A DNA stretch of 64,000 nt from assembly GCF_051020985.1 (NCBI RefSeq), contig NC_134999.1, positions 5,394,001-5,458,000 of the forward strand, in the 5' to 3' direction. The notes below the pieces were generated by a model that saw nothing but the letters and a program-made list of their open reading frames with translations, made no database searches and was not told the DNA's origin. Below, one piece after another: positions 1-12,700 of this stretch. The translations under genes were made by a program, and so were the position numbers. Origin of the DNA: Nomia melanderi (lineage: Eukaryota; Arthropoda; Insecta; Hymenoptera; Halictidae). Every line of letters begins with the position of its first letter. Positions within the stretch are counted from its first letter, which is position 1.

Positions 1-598
1 GCTTCCCCCGACCTTCCTGGCAATTCCGGCAGACGGAATCCAAGTTTTCCACTTTGGCAACCTGGTTTGTATAGCCTAAAATCATTTTCGACCAAAAGTA
101 TCCAGACCTGCCCATCGGTCAGCCGGATGTAGCCTTCGTCCCTATGAGACATCGTCCTGGAGTCCCATCACTGCTAAGTCAAATGGCTACCCCCGACCTA
201 CCTGGGAATTCTGCCGACGGAATCCAAGTTTTGCACTTTGGAAACCTGGTTTGTATAGTCTAAAGTCATTTTCGACCAAAAGTATCCAGACCTTCCCATC
301 GGTCAGCCGGATATAGCCTTGGTCCCTATGAGACCTCGTCCTGGAGTCCCATCACAGCTAAGTCAAATGGCTCCCCCGACTTTGCTGGAAATTCCGGCCG
401 ACGGAATCCAAGTTTTACACTTTGGAAACCTGGTTTGTATAGTCTAAAGTCAATTTCGACCAAAAGTATCCCGACACACCCATCGGTCAGCCCAATGTAG
501 CCTTGGTCCCTATGAGCCCTCTCCCTGGTGTCCAATCACTGCTAAGTCAAATGGCTTCCCCCGACCTTCCTGGCAATTCTGGCCGACGGAATCCAAGT

Positions 599-613
599 TT
601 TCCACTTTGGAAA
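599..613. repeat. Example of inverted repeat TTTCC-ACTTT-GGAAA in the monomer
   Basis: A perfect 5 bp stem with a 5-base loop at monomer position ~97-111. Other monomers have ttttccactttgaaaacc, which re-forms a TTTTC/GAAAA stem with a 6-base loop. The ttttgcactttgg and ttttccactttggcaacc versions lose one stem pair. An overlapping imperfect dyad, ccaag...ctttgg with one bulged T, is present in nearly all versions. The dyads can be read directly; any structural role is inference. Confidence 0.55.
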
Positions 614-1060
614 CCCGGATTGTATAGTCTAAAGTCAATTTCGACCAAAAGTATCCCGACCTTCCCATCGGTCAGCCGGATGTAGCCTTGGTCCTTATGA
701 GACCTCGTCCTGGAGTCCCATTACAGCTAAGTCAAATGACTACCCCCGACCTTCCTGGCAATTCCGCCCGAACGGAATCGAAGTTTTCCAGTTTGGCCAC
801 CTGGTTTGTATAGTCTAAAGTCATTTTCGACCCAAAGTATCCAGACCTTCCCATCGGTCAGCCGGATGTAGCCTTGGTCCCTATGAGACCTCGCCCTCGT
901 GTCCAATCACTGCTAAGTCAAATGACTACCCCCGACCTTCCTGGCAATTCTGCCCGACGGAATCCAAGTTCTGCACTTTGGCAAACTGGTTTGTATAGTC
1001 TAAAGTCATTTTCGACCAAAAGTATCCAGACCTTCCCATCGGTCAGCCGGATGTAGCCTT

Positions 1061-1075
1061 GGTCCCTATGAGACC
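1061..1075. repeat. Example of imperfect palindrome GGTC-N7-GACC in the monomer
   Basis: The sequence ggtccctatgagacc has 4 bp arms, GGTC and GACC, around seven bases, with a further C-G pair inside. It lies 2 bp into the monomer and recurs in every monomer of the ttggtccc...gagacc class. In monomers with ttggaacc the left arm is lost; in those with ttcgtccc...gagacatc only GTC/GAC remains. Non-B-form dyads have been proposed as a feature of centromeric satellites that lack CENP-B boxes; whether this one matters is inference. Confidence 0.6.
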
Positions 1076-3648
1076 TCTCCCTGGTGTCCAATCACTTCTA
1101 ATTCAAATGGCTTCCCCCGACATTCCTGGCAATTCTGGCCGACGGAATCCAAGTTTTCCACTTTGGCAACCTGGTTTGTATAGTCTAAAGTCATTTTTGA
1201 CCAAAAGTATCCAGACCTGCCCATCGGTCAGCCGGATGTAGCCTTGGTCCCTATGAGACCTCGCCCTGGTGTCCAATCACTGCTAAGTCAAATGACTACC
1301 CCCGACCTACCTGGCAATTCTGCCCGACGGAATCCAAGTTTTGCACTTTGGAAACCTGTATTGTGTAGTCTAAAGTCATTTTCGACCAAAAGTATCCAGA
1401 CCTGCCCATCGGTCAGCCGGATGTAGCCTTGGACCCTATGAGACCTCGCACTGGTGTCCAATCACTGCTAAGTCAAATGGCTTCCCCCGACCTTACTCGC
1501 AATTCTGCCCGACGGAATCCAAGTTTTGCACTTTGGAAACCTGGATTGTATAGTCTAAAGTCAATTTCGACAAGAAGTATACCAACCTTCCCATCGGTCA
1601 GCCGGATGTAGCCTTGGAACCTATGAGACCTCGCCCTGGAGTCCCATCACTGCTAAGTGAAATGGCTACACCCGACCTTCCAGGCAATTCTGCCCGACGG
1701 AATCCAAGTTTTGCACTTTGGCAAACTGGTTTGTATAGTCTAAAGTCATTTTCGACCAAAAGTATCCAGACCTTCCCATCGGTTAGCCGGATGTAGCCTT
1801 GGTCCCTATGAGACCTCGTCCTGGAGTCCCATCACTGCGAAGTCAAATGGCTCCCCCGACCTTCCTGGCAATTCCGGCCGACGGAATCCAAGTTTTCCAC
1901 TTTGGAAACCTGGTTTGTATAGTCTAAAGTCAATTTCGACCAAAAGTATCGCGAACTTCCCATGGGTCAGCCGGATGTAGCTTTCGTCCCTATGAGACAT
2001 CGTCGTGGAGTCCCATCACTGCTAAGTCAGATGGCTACCACCGACCTTCCTGGCAATTCTGCAGGACAGAATCCAAGTTTTGCACTTTGGAAACCTGGAT
2101 TGTATAGTCTAAAGTCAATTTCGACTAAAAGTATCCCGAACTTCCCATCGGTCAGCCGGATGTAGTCTTGGAACCTGTGAGACCTCTCCCTGGTGTCCAA
2201 TCACTGCTAAGTCTAATGGCTTCCCCCGACCTTCCTGGCAATTCCGGCCGACGGAATCCAAGTTTTCCACTTTGGCAACCTGGTTTGTATAGACTAAAGT
2301 CATTTTCGACCAAAAGTATCCAGACCTTCCCATCGGTCAGCCGGATATAGCCTTGGAACCTATGAGACCTCGTCCTGGAGTCCCATCACTGCTAAGTCAA
2401 ATGGCTACCCCCGACCTTCCTGGCAATTCTGCCACGACGAAATGCATGTTTTGCACTTTGGAAACCTGGATTGTATAGTCTAAAGTCAATTTGGACCAAA
2501 AGTATCCCGACCTTCCCATCGGTCAGCCGGATGTAGCCTTGGTCCCTATGAGATCTCGTCCTGGAGTCCCATCACTGCTATGTCAAATGGCTACCCCCGA
2601 CCTTCCTGGCAAATGTGGCCGACGGAATCCAAGTTTTCCACTTTGGCAACCTGGATTGTATAGTCTAAAGTCATTTTCGAACAAAAGTATCCAGACCTTC
2701 CCATCGGTCAGCCGGATGTAGCCTTGGTCCCTATGAGACCTCGCCCTGGTGTCCAATCACTGCTAAGTCAAATGACTACCCCCGACATTCCTGGCAATTC
2801 TGCCCCGACGGAATGCAAGTTTTCCACTTTGGAAACCTGGATTGTATAGTCTAAAGTCAATTTCGACCAAAAGTATCCCGAACTTCCCATCGGTCAGCCG
2901 GATGTAGCCTTGGTCCCTATGAGACCTCCCCCTGGTGTCCAATCACCGCTAAGTCAAATGGCTTCCCCCGACCTTCCTGGCAATTTTGGCCGACGGAATC
3001 CAAGTTTTCCACTTTGGCAGCCTGGTTCGTATAGTCTAAAGTCATTTTCGAGCAAAAGTATCCAGACCTTCCCATCGGTCAGCCGGATGTAGCCTTGGTC
3101 CCTATGAGTCCTCGCCCTGGTGTCCAATCACTGCTAAGTCAAAAGGCTACCCCCGACGTTCCTGGCAATTCTGCCCGACGGAATCCAAGTTTTGCACTTT
3201 GGAAACCTGGTTTGTATAGTGTAAAGTCAATTTCGACCAAAAGTATCCCGACCTTACCATCGGTCAGCCGGATGTAGCCTTGGACCCTATGAGTCCTCGC
3301 CCTGGTGTCCAATCACTGCTAAGTCAAATGGCTACCCCCACCTTCCGGGCAATTCTGGCCGACGGAATCCAAGTTTTCCACTTTGGAAACCTGGATTGTT
3401 TGGTCTAACGTCAATTTCGACCGAAAGTATCCGGACCTTCCCATCGGTCAGCCGGATGTAGCCTTGGAACCTATGAGACCTCGTCCTGGAGTCCCATCAC
3501 TGCTAAGTCAAATGACTACCCCCGACCTTCTTGGCAATTCTGCCCGACGGAATCCAAGTTTTGCACTTTGGAAACCTGGATTGTATAGTCTAAAGTCAAT
3601 TTCGACCAAATGTATCCCGTCCTTCCCGTCGGTTAGCAGGATGTAGCC

Positions 3649-3833
3649 TTGGTCCCTATGAGACCTCTCCCTGGTGTCCAATCACTGCTAAGTCAAATGG
3701 CTTCCCCCGACCTTCCTGGCAATTCTGCCCGACGGAATCCAAGTTTTGCACTTTGGAAACCTGGATTGTATAGTCTAAAGTCAATTTCGACCAAAAGTAT
3801 CCCGAACTTCCCATCGGTCAGCCGGATGTAGCC
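3649..3833 (+). repeat. Reference 185 bp monomer (phase start ttggtccctatgag)
   Basis: This copy is used to define phase: it starts at ttggtccctatgag and ends at ccggatgtagcc. Along the unit, positions 1-45 are a variable box (ttggtccc, ttcgtccc or ttggaacc, then ctctccctggtgtccaatc or ctcgtcctggagtcccatc). Position 46 onward holds ctaagtcaaatg, then a C-rich stretch near 55-65. Positions 75-112 carry the ggcc/gccc and ttttcc/ttttgc diagnostic sites. Positions 119-150 are the only A+T-rich stretch (gtatagtctaaagtcaattt, then cgaccaaaagtat). Positions 160-185 are the most constant part (cccatcggtcagccggatgt). The other monomers can be aligned to this one without rearrangement. Confidence 0.93.
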
Positions 3834-4142
3834 TTGGATCCTATGAGACCTCGTCCTGGAGTCCCATCACTGCTAAGTCAAATGGCTTCCCCCGACCTTC
3901 CTGGCAATTCTGCCCGGCGGAGTCCAAGTTTTCCAGTTTGGAAACCAGGTTTGTATAGTCTAATGTCAATTTCGACTAAAAGTATCCCGATTTTCCCATC
4001 GGTCAGCCGGATGTAGCCGTGGAACCTATGAGACCTCGTCCTGGAGTCCCATCACTGCTAAGTCAAATGACTATCCCCGACCTTCCTGGCAATTCTGCCC
4101 CGACGGAAGCAAGATTTGCACTTTGGAAACCTGGATTGTATA

Positions 4143-4510
4143 GTCTATAGACAATTTCGACCAAAAGTATCCCGACGTTCCCATCGGTCGGCCGGATGTA
4201 GCCTTGGTCCCTATGAGAACTCGTCCTGGAGTCCAATCACAGCTATGTCAAATGGCTCCCCCGAGCTTCCTCGCAATTCCGGCAGACGGAATCCAAGTTT
4301 TCCACTTTGAAAACCAGGTTTGTATAGTCTATAGACAATTTCGACCAAAAGTATCCCGACGTTCCCATCGGTCAGCCGGATGTAGCATTGGTCCCTATGA
4401 GAACTCGTCCTGGAGTCCAATCACAGCTATGTCAAATGGCTCCCCCGAGCTTCCTCGCAATTCCGGCCGACGGAATCCAAGTTTTCCACTTTGAAAACCA
4501 GGTTTGTATA
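4143..4510 (+). repeat. Tandem duplication of one 184 bp monomer
   Basis: Two successive copies (about 4143-4326 and 4327-4510) share the rare variants tagtctatagacaatttcg, cccgacgttccc, gagaactcgtcctggagtcc, cacagctatgtc and gagcttcctcgcaattccgg. They differ at a few sites only, for example gtcggccgg against gtcagccgg and gccttggtcc against gcattggtcc. Sharing of private variants shows a recent one-unit duplication. Confidence 0.8.
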
Positions 4511-6234
4511 GTCTAAAGTCAATTTCGTCCAAAAGTATCCCGACCTTCCCATCGGTCAGCCGGTTGTAGCCTTGGTCCCTATGAGACCTCTCCCTGGTGT
4601 CCAATCACTGCTAAGTCAAATGGCTTCCACCGATCTTCCTGGCAATTCTGGCCGACTGAATCCAAGTTTTCCACTTCGGAAACCCGGATTGTACAGACTA
4701 AAGTCAATTTCGACCAAAAGCATCCCGACCTTCCCATCGGTCAGTCGGATGTATCCTTCGTCCCTGTGAGACATTGTCCTGGAGTCCCATCACTGCTAAG
4801 TCAAATGGCTACCCCGATACACCTGGCAATTCTTCCCGACGGAATCCAAGTTTTGCACTTTGGAAACCTGGATTGTATAGCCTAAAGTCAATTTCGACCA
4901 AAAGTATCCCGAACTTCCCATGGGTCAGCCGGATGTAGCCTTCGTCCCTATGAGACATCGTCGTGGAGTCCCATCACTGCTAAGTCAAATGGCTACCCCC
5001 GGCCTTCCTGGCAATTCTGCCCGACGGAATCCAAGTTTTGCACTTTGGAAACCTGGATTGTATAGTCTAAAGTCAATTTCGACCAAAAGTATCCCGACCT
5101 TCCCGTCGGTCAGCCGGATGTAGCCTTGGTCCCTATGAGACCTCGCCCTGTTGTCCAATCACTGCTAAGTCAAATGGCTACCCCCGACATACCTGGCAAT
5201 TCTGCCCAACGGAATCCAAGTTTTTGCACTTTGGAAACCTGGATTGTATAGTCTAAAGTCAATTTTGACCAAAAGTATCCCGAACATCCCATCGGTCAGC
5301 CGGATGTAGCCTTGGAACCTATGAGACCTCGTCCTGGAGTCCCATCAAAGCTAAGACAAATGGCTACCCCCGACCTACCTGGCAATTCTGCCCGACGGAA
5401 TCCTAGTTTTGCACTTTGGAAACCTGGATTGTATAGTCCAAAGTCAATTTCGACCAAAACTATTCCGACCATCCCATCGGTCAGCCGGATGTAGCCTTGG
5501 TCCCTATGAGACCTCGCCCTGGTGTCCAATCACTGCTAAGTCAAATGGCTACCCCCGACCTTCATGGCAATTCTGGCCGAAGGAATCCAAGTTTTCCACT
5601 TTGGCAACCTGGTTTGTATAGTCTAAAGTCAATTTCGACCAAAAGTATCCCGACCTTCCCATCGGTCAGCCGGATGTAGCCTTGGAACCTATGAGACCTC
5701 GTCCTGGAGTCCCATCACTGCTAAGTCAAATGGCTTCCCCCGACCTTCCTGGCATTTCTGTCCGACGGAATCCAAGTTTTCCACTTTGTAAACCTGGTTT
5801 GGATAGTCTAAAGTCAATTTCGACTAAAAGTATCCCGAACATCCCATCGGTCAGCCGGATGTAGCCTTGGAACCTGAGACCTCGTCCTGGAGTCCCATCA
5901 CTGCGAAGTCAAATGGCTTCCCCCGACCTTCCTGGCAACTCCGGCCGACGGAATCCATGTTCTCCACTTTAGAAACCTGGTTTGTGTAGTCTAAAGTCAT
6001 TTTCGACCAAAAGTATCCCGACATTTCTATCGGTCAGCCGGATGTAGCCTTGGTCCCTATGAGACCTCATCCTGGAGTCCCATCACTGCGAAGTCAAATG
6101 GCTTCCCCCGACCTTCCTGGCAATTTTGCCCGACGGAATCCAAGTTTTGCACTTTGGAATCCTGGATTGTATAGTCTAAAGTCAATTTCGACCAAAAGTA
6201 TCCCGACCTTCCCATCGGTCAGCCGGATGTAGCC

Positions 6235-6604
6235 TTGGACCCTATGTATCCTCGCCCTGGTGTCCAATCACTGCTAAGTCAAATGGCTACCCCCGACGTT
6301 CATGGCAATTCTGGCCGACGGAATCTAAGTTTTCCACTTTGGAAACCCTTATTGTTTAGTCTAAAGTCATTTTCGACCAAAAGTATCCAGACCTTCCCAT
6401 CTGTCAGCCGGATGTAGCCTTGGTCCCTATGAGACCTCGCCCTGGTGTCCAATCACTGCTAAGTCAAATGGCTACCCCCGACCTTCATGGCAATTCTGGC
6501 CGACGGAATCTAAGTTTTCCACTTTGGAAACCCTTATTGTTTAGTCGAAAGTCAATTTCGTCCAAAAGTATCCCGAACTTCCCATCGGTCAGCCGGATGT
6601 AGCC
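6235..6604 (+). repeat. Tandem duplication of one 185 bp monomer
   Basis: Copies 6235-6419 and 6420-6604 share catggcaattctggccgacg, ggaatctaag and gaaacccttattgtttagtc, a combination I do not see elsewhere in the window. They differ near the end: cattttcgacc...ccagacc in the first, caatttcgtcc...cccgaac in the second. The second copy therefore carries the tail of a different monomer type, which suggests exchange inside the unit. Confidence 0.75.
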
Positions 6605-6975
6605 TTGGAACCTATGAGACCTTGTCCTGGAGTCCCATCACTGCTAAGTCAAATGGCTTCCCCCGACCTTCCTGGCATTTCTGTCCGACGGAGTCCAAGT
6701 TTTCCACTTTGGAAACCTGGTTTGTATACTCTAAAGTCATTTTCGACCAAAAGTATCCAGACCATCCCATCTGTCAGACGGATGTAGCCTTGGTCTCTAT
6801 GAGACCTCTCCCTGGTGTCCAATCACTGCTAAGTCAAATGACTACCCCCGACCTTCCTGGCAATTCTGCCCAGACGGAATGCAAGTTTTGCACTTTGGAA
6901 ACCTGGATTGTATAGTCTAAAGTCAATTTCGACCAAAAGTATCCCGAACTTCCCATGGGTCAGCCGGATGTAGCC

Positions 6976-9753
6976 TTGGTCCCTATGAGATCTCGTCCTG
7001 GAGTCCCATCACTGCTAAGTCAAAAGACTACCCCCGACCTTCCTGGCAATTCTGCCCCGACGGAATGCAAGTTTTGTACTTTGGAAACCTGGTTTGTATA
7101 GTCTAAAGTCAATTTCGACCAAAAGTATCCCGACCTTCCCATCGGTCGGCCGGATGTAGCCTTCGTCCCTATGAGACATCGTCCTGGAGTCCCATCACTG
7201 CTAAGTCAAATCGCTACCCCCGACATTCCTGGCAATTCTACCCGACGGAATCCAAGTTTTGCACTTTGGAAACCTGGAATGTATAGTCTAAAGTCAATTT
7301 CGACCAAAAGTATCCCGAACTTCCCATGGGTCAGCCGGATGTAGCCTTGGTCCCTACGAGACATCGTCGTGATGTCCCATCACTGCTAAGTCAAATAGCT
7401 ACGCCCGACCTTCCTGGCAATTCTGCCCGACGGAATCCAAGTTTTGCACTTTGGAAACCTGGATTGTATAGTCTAAAGTCATTTTCGACCAAAAGTATCC
7501 CGAACTTCCCATTGGTCAGCCGGATGTAGCCTTGGTCCCTATGAGACCTCTCCCTGGTGTCCAATCACTGCTAAGTCAAATGACTACCCCCGACCTTCCT
7601 GGCAATTCTGCCCCGACGGAATGCAAGTTTTGCACTTTGGAAACCTGGATTGTATAGTCTAAAGTCAATTTCGATCAAAAGTATCCCGACCTTCCCAACG
7701 GTCGGCCGGCTGTAGCTCTGGTCCCTGTGAGACATCGTCCTGGAGTCCCATCACTGCTAAGTCAAATGGCTTCCCCCGACCTTACTGGCAATTCTGCCCG
7801 ACGGAATCCAAGTTTAGCACTTTGGAAACCTGGATCGTATAGTCTAAAGTCAATTTTGTCCAAAAGTATCCCGACCTTCCCATCGGTCAGCCGGATGTAG
7901 CCTTGGTCCCTATGATACCTCGCCCTGGTGTCCAATCACTGCTAAGTCAAATGACTACCACCGACCTTCCTGGCAATTCTGCCCCGACGGAATGCAAGTT
8001 TTGCACTTTGGAAACCTGGATTGTATAGTCTAAAGTCAATTTCGACCAAAAGTATCCCGAACTTCCCATTTGTCAGCCGGATGTAGTCTTGGTCCCTATG
8101 ATACCTCGTCCTGGAGTCCCATCACTGCTAAGTCAAATGACTACCCCCGACCTTCCTGCCAATTCTGCCCGACGGAGTCCAAGTTTTCCACTTTGGAAAC
8201 GGGGATTGTATATTCTAAAGTCAATTTCGACCAAAAGTATACCGACCTTCCCATCGGTCAGCCGGATGTAGCCTTCGTCCCTATGATACATCGTCCTGGA
8301 GTCCCATCACTGCTAAGTCAAATGGCTACCCCAGACCTTCCTGCCAATTCTGCCCGACGGAGTCCAAGTTTTCCACTTTGGAAACCTGGATTGTATAGTC
8401 TAAAGTCAATTTCGACCAAAAGTATCCCGAACTTCCCATCGGTCAGCCGGATGTAGCCTTGCAACCTATGAGACCTCGTCCTGGAGTCCCATCACTGCTA
8501 AATCAAATGACTACCCCCGACCTTCCTGGCAGTACTGCCCGACGAAATCCAAGTTTTGCACTTTGGAAACCTGGATTGTATAGTTTAAAGTCAATTTCGA
8601 CCAAAAGTATCCCGAACTTCCCATCGGTCAGCTGGATGTAGCCTTGGTCCCTATGAGACCTCGTCCTGGAGTCCAATCACTGCTAAGTCAAATGACTACC
8701 CCCGTCCTTCCTGGCAACTCTGCCCGACGGAATCCAAGTTTTGCACTTTGGAAACCTGTATTGTATAGTCTAAAGTCAATTTCGACCAAAAGTATCCCGA
8801 ACTTCCCATCGGTCAGCCGGATGTAGCCTTGGAACCTATGAGACCTCGTCCTGGAGTCCCATCACTGCTAAATCAAATGACTACCCCCGACCTTCCTGGC
8901 AATTCTGCCCGACGGAATCCAAGTTTTGCACATTGGAAACCTGGATTGTATAGTGTAAAGTCAATTTCGACCAAAAGTATCCCGAACTTCCCATCGGTCA
9001 GCTGGATGTAGCCTTGGTACCTATGAGACCTCGTCCTGGAGTCCCATCACTGCTAAGTCAAATGACTACCCCCGTCCTTCCTGGCAACTCTGCCCGACGG
9101 AATCCAAGTTTTGCACTTTGGAAGCCTGTATTGTATAGTCTAAAGTCAATTTCGACCAAAAGTATCCCGAACTTCCCATTGGTCAGTCGGATGTAGCCTT
9201 GGAACATATAAGACCTCGTCCTGGAGTCCCATCACTGCTAAGTCAAATGGCTACCCCCGACCTTCCTGGCAATACTGGCCGACGGAATCCAAGTTTTCCA
9301 CTTTGGCATCCTGGTTTGTATAGTCTAAAGTCATTTTCGACCAAAAGTATCCAGACCTTCCCATCGGTCCGCCGGATGTAGCCTTGGTCCCTATGAGACT
9401 TCGCCCAGGTGTCCAATCACTGCTAAGTCAAATGGCTACCCCCGTCCTTCCTGGCAACTCTGCCCGACGGAATCCAAGTTTTGCACTTTGAAAGCCTGTA
9501 TTGTATAGTCTAAAGTCAATTTCGACCAAAAGTATCCCGAACTTCCCATTGGTCAGTCGGATGTAGCCTTGGAACCTATGAGACGTCGTCCTGGAGTCCC
9601 ATCACTGATAAATCAAATGACTACCCCCGACCTTCCTGGCAATTCTGCCCAACGGAATCCAAGTTTCCCACTTTGGCAACCTGGTTTGTATAGTCTAAAG
9701 TCATTTTCGACCAAAAGTATCCAGGCCTTCCCATCGGTGAGCCGGATGTAGCC
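6976..9753 (+). repeat. Higher-order repeat A, copy 1 (15 monomers, 2778 bp)
   Basis: Fifteen distinct monomers form a unit that recurs at 9754 and 13272. Diagnostic members include ggtccctgtgagacatcg with gtcggccggctgtagc near 7710, ggaaacggggattgtatatt at 8187, a ttgcaacctatgag start at 8459, ttgcacattggaaacc in the monomer beginning 8829, and ttggaacatataagacc at 9199. The starts from 8644 to 9754 alternate between a ggtccc/ggtacc box and a ggaacc/ggaaca box, giving a two-monomer (370 bp) sub-period. The homology with copy 2 fades just upstream of 6963, so this is the array edge of block A. Confidence 0.93.
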
Positions 9754-12700
9754 TTGGTCCCTATGAGATCTCGTCCTGGAGTCCCATCACTGCTAAGTCA
9801 AATGACAACCCCCGACCTTCCTGGCAATTCTGCCCCGACGGAATGCAAGTTTTGTACTTTGGAAACCTGGTTTGTATAATCTAAAGTCAATTTCGACCAA
9901 AAGTAACCCGACCTTCCCATCGGTCGGCCGGATGTAGCCTTCGTCCCTATGAGACATGGTCCTGTAGTCCCATCACTGCTAAGTCAAATAGCTACCCCCG
10001 ACATTCCTGGCAATTCTGCCCGACGGAATCCAAGTTTTGCACTTTGGAAACCTGGATTGTATAGTCTAAGGTCAATTTCGACCAAAAGTATCCCGAACTT
10101 CCCATGGGTCAGCCGGATGTAGCCTTCGTCCCTACGAGACATCGTCGTGATGTCCCATCACTGCTAAGTCAAATAGCTACACCCGACCTTCCTGGCAATT
10201 CTGCCCGACGGAATCCAAGTTTTGCACTTTGGAAACCTGGATTGTATAGTCTAAAGTCATTTTCGACCAAAAGTATCCCGAACTTCCCATTGGTCAGCCG
10301 GATGTAGCCTTGGTCCCTATGAGACCTCTCCCTGGTGTCCAATCACTGCTAAGTCAAATGACTACCCCCGACCTTCCTGGCAATTCTGCCCAGACGGAAT
10401 GCAAGTTTTGCACTTTGGAAACCTGGATTGTATAGTCTAAAGTCAATTTCGACCAAAAGTATCCCGACCTTCCCAACGGTCGGCCGGCTGTAGCTCTGGT
10501 CCCTGTGAGACATCGTCCTGGAGTCCCATCACTGCTAAGTCAAATGGCTTCCCCCGACCTTACTGGCAATTCTGCCCGACGGAATCCAAGTTTAGCACTT
10601 TGGAAACCTGGATCGTATAGTCTAAAGTCAATTTTGTCCAAAAGTATCCCGACCTTCCCATCGGTCAGCCGGATGTAGCCTTGGTCCCTATGATACCTCG
10701 CCCTGGTGTCCAATCACTGCTAAGTCAAATGACTACCACCGACCTTCCTGGCAATTCTGCCCCGACGGAATGCAAGTTTTGCACTTTGGAAACCTGGATT
10801 GTATAGTCTAAAGTCAATTTCGACCAAAAGTATCCCGAACTTCCCATTTGTCAGCCGGATGTAGTCTTGGTCCCTATGATACCTCGTCCTGGAGTCCCAT
10901 CACTGCTAAGTCAAATGACTACCCCCGACCTTCCTGCCAATTCTGCCCGACGGAGTCCAAGTTTTCCACTTTGGAAACGGGGATTGTATAGTCTAAAGTC
11001 AATTTCGACCAAAAGTATACCGACCTTCCCATCGGTCAGCCGGATGTAGCCTTCGTCCCTATGATACATCGTCCTGGAGTCCCATCACTGCTAAGTCAAA
11101 TGGCTACCCCAGACCTTCCTGCCAATTCTGCCCGACGGAGTCCAAGTTTTCCACTTTGGAAACCTGGATTGTATAGTCTAAAGTCAATTTCGACCAAAAG
11201 TATCCCGAACTTCCCATCGGTCAGCCGGATGTAGCCTTGCAACCTATGAGACCTCGTCCTGGAGTCCCATCACTGCTAAATCAAATGACTACCCCCGACC
11301 TTCCTGGCAGTACTGCCCGACGAAATCCAAGTTTTGCACTTTGGAAACCTGGATTGTATAGTTTAAAGTCAATTTCGACCAAAAGTATCCCGAACTTCCC
11401 ATCGGTCAGCTGGATGTAGCCTTGGTCCCTATGAGACCTCGTCCTGGAGTCCAATCACTGCTAAGTCAAATGACTACCCCCGTCCTTCCTGGCAACTCTG
11501 CCCGACGGAATCCAAGTTTTGCACTTTGGAAACCTGTATTGTATAGTCTAAAGTCAATTTCGACCAAAAGTATCCCGAACTTCCCATCGGTCAGCCGGAT
11601 GTAGCCTTGGAACCTATGAGACCTCGTCCTGGAGTCCCATCACTGCTAAATCAAATGACTACCCCCGACCTTCCTGGCAATTCTGCCCGACGGAATCCAA
11701 GTTTTGCACATTGGAAACCTGGATTGTATAGTGTAAAGTCAATTTCGACCAAAAGTATCCCGAACTTCCCATCGGTCAGCTGGATGTAGCCTTGGTACCT
11801 ATGAGACCTCGTCCTGGAGTCCCATCACTGCTAAGTCAAATGACTACCCCCGTCCTTCCTGGCAACTCTGCCCGACGGAATCCAAGTTTTGCACTTTGGA
11901 AGCCTGTATTGTATAGTCTAAAGTCAATTTCGACCAAAAGTATCCCGAACTTCCCATTGGTCAGTCGGATGTAGCCTTGGAACATATAAGACCTCGTCCT
12001 GGAGTCCCATCACTGCTAAGTCAAATGGCTACCCCCGACCTTCCTGGCAATACTGGCCGACGGAATCCAAGTTTTCCACTTTGGCATCCTGGTTTGTATA
12101 GTCTAAAGTCATTTTCGACCAAAAGTATCCAGACCTTCCCATCGGTCCGCCGGATGTAGCCTTGGTCCCTATGAGACTTCGCCCAGGTGTCCAATCACTG
12201 CTAAGTCAAATGGCTACCCCCGTCCTTCCTGGCAACTCTGCCCGACGGAATCCAAGTTTTGCACTTTGAAAGCCTGTATTGTATAGTCTAAAGTCAATTT
12301 CGACCAAAAGTATCCCGAACTTCCCATCGGTCAGCCGGATGTAGCCTTGGAACCTATGAGACCTCGTCCTGGAGTCCCATCACTGCTAAATCAAATGACT
12401 ACCCCCGACCTTCCTGGCAATTCTGCCCGACGGAATCCAAGTTTTGCACATTGGAAACCTGGATTGTATAGTGTAAAGTCAATTTCGACCAAAAGTATCC
12501 CGAACTTCCCATCGGTCAGCTGGATGTAGCCTTGGTACCTATGAGACCTCGTCCTGGAGTCCCATCACTGCTAAGTCAAATGACTACCCCCGTCCTTCCT
12601 GGCAACTCTGCCCGACGGAATCCAAGTTTTGCACTTTGGAAGCCTGTATTGTATAGTCTAAAGTCAATTTCGACCAAAAGTATCCCGAACTTCCCATTGG

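Larger units (their letters stand above)
1..6975 (+). repeat. Mixed monomer region without long higher-order repeat
   Basis: About 38 monomers of several subtypes follow each other without a multi-kilobase period that I can see. Subtypes with ggcttccccc, ggctaccccc, gactaccccc and the one-base-shorter ggctcccccg alternate irregularly. Two single-monomer tandem duplications stand out, near 4143-4510 and at 6235-6604. A three-base deletion (gaacctgagacc) occurs at about 5870. No gene, RNA or foreign insertion is visible. Confidence 0.85.

Noticed and set aside
131..160. CENP-B box in the tttcgaccaaaagtatcccg stretch common to most monomers
   Set aside because: TTCG and CCCG are present, but spacing and orientation do not fit the nTTCGnnnnAnnCGGGn pattern on either strand.
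503..685. 60-codon open frames repeated in most monomers, such as this one
   Set aside because: They are a consequence of the 185 bp repeat. Period is not a multiple of three, indels are frequent, the start is often ttg with no recognisable translation signal, and the reverse strand gives frames of similar length. Not annotated as genes.
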